The notes under the pieces were generated by a model. The model searched no databases and was not told the origin of the DNA. It saw only the letters and a list, made by a program, of their open reading frames with translations. The translations under genes and the position numbers were made by a program. From Marinilabilia sp. (GTDB lineage: Bacteria > Bacteroidota > Bacteroidia > Bacteroidales > Marinilabiliaceae): a stretch of DNA of 34,358 nucleotides. The stretch lies in NCBI RefSeq assembly GCF_016278715.1, contig NZ_JADQBH010000268.1, positions 24,891 through 59,248 on the forward strand, read 5' to 3'. This document shows positions 34,083-34,358 of this stretch, one piece after another. The first letter of the stretch is position 1; every line of letters starts with the position of its first letter.

Positions 34083-34127
34083 GGAGCCGACCAAGGCAGA
34101 TAAACCTGAAAACAAGGTTGTTTGATT
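34083..34127 (+). repeat. 45-nt dispersed repeat, copy B
   Basis: This segment matches 3081-3125 (minus strand) at 37 of 45 positions without gaps. It lies in the 210-base gap before the last gene. Within it AACCT and AGGTT can pair around GAAAACA, and GCC/GGC around GACCAA. CCAAGG here replaces CCTTGG in copy A, keeping self-complementarity. Confidence 0.6.
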
Positions 34128-34174
34128 CGATAAAGAGAGTTTTTGAAAAATAACACTTTATAGACCTGATATTT

Positions 34175-34358
34175 ATGGATATTCATTCAAAGATATTGTC
34201 ATTTTTAGATATTGGTTACTTTCTGGACTATGAGAAAGAAACCGTTCGGCTGCCTGAGAAAATTATTGCGGTGGATCAGTCTGGTGTGACCCGGGAGGAG
34301 TTGTTCAATACGGCCCGGCAAAAATGGCTGATATCCCTGGAAGAGGGGTTCTCAGTGG
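34175..34358 (+). CDS. Partial CDS, possibly asparagine-synthase-like
   Basis: An open frame from the ATG at 34175 runs off the right edge (61 full codons). It begins MDIHSKILSFLDIGYFLDYE, continues through RLPEKIIAVDQSGVTREEL and ends near ISLEEGFSV. Codon use fits its neighbours. The sequence resembles the start of asparagine-synthase C-terminal-type proteins in exopolysaccharide loci, in which a short leader precedes the PP-loop SGGLDS; that loop would lie just beyond the window and is not seen. There is no Cys2 glutaminase domain. If the identification is right, the enzyme would form amides using ATP. The product call is weak; the coding call is fair. Confidence 0.5.
   Translation, partial: MDIHSKILSFLDIGYFLDYEKETVRLPEKIIAVDQSGVTREELFNTARQKWLISLEEGFSV

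Noticed and set aside
1..34358. CRISPR arrays, insertion sequences, prophage or att sites
   Set aside because: No regularly spaced direct repeats, transposase or integrase sequences were seen on either strand.

Overview
This window looks like chromosomal DNA from an anaerobic member of the Bacteroidota, most likely near Bacteroidales/Marinilabiliales. The support is: a Rho factor with a long disordered insert, a short (about 289-residue) primary sigma factor, a tmRNA tag reading GENNYALAA, promoters of the TTG...TAnnTTTG type, a homodimer-type pyruvate:ferredoxin oxidoreductase and a pyruvate,phosphate dikinase. Species cannot be named from the sequence alone.

Positions 1-8.5 kb hold housekeeping and information-processing genes in both orientations: tRNA-Met, a broken GIY-YIG gene, a YqaE/Pmp3 peptide, a membrane-anchored endonuclease/exonuclease/phosphatase protein, ssrA (tmRNA), rpe, rpoD (reading frame broken by one base), rho, and a frame-broken gene of a Bacteroidota protein family of unknown function. 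At 8.8-10.0 kb lies an AAA ATPase of the DUF4143 type with unusual signature residues.

Positions 10.3-18.2 kb form a central-carbon block: nifJ (pyruvate to acetyl-CoA plus reduced ferredoxin), a dihydroorotate-dehydrogenase-like flavoprotein, and ppdK (PEP/pyruvate interconversion). Each is followed by its own terminator-like hairpin, so they are probably neighbours with related roles rather than one operon. Next come ruvX and def, a long AT-rich spacer, and a GH2 lipoprotein glycosidase.

From 23.3 kb to the right edge runs an exopolysaccharide/capsule locus, all on the + strand, behind a good Bacteroidota promoter: Wza-like export lipoprotein, Wzc-like tyrosine autokinase, Wzy-like polymerase, Wzx-like flippase, GT4 and GT2 glycosyltransferases, two tandem sugar-transfer-associated ATP-grasp proteins, and the start of a further gene that may be asparagine-synthase-like. 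The first proteins make the Wzx/Wzy export path; the glycosyltransferases build the repeat unit. The ATP-grasp pair, with the possible amidotransferase, suggests an ATP-driven (perhaps amide-forming) modification of the glycan, and is the most promising lead for undescribed biochemistry.

Other unexplained signals are a 45-nt repeat present once at each end of the window in opposite orientation (37 of 45 positions identical), a four-arm inverted-repeat array near 2.9 kb, and a cluster of single-base reading-frame lesions confined to the first 8.5 kb. The last includes one in the essential rpoD, which makes sequencing error a serious possibility for that stretch.
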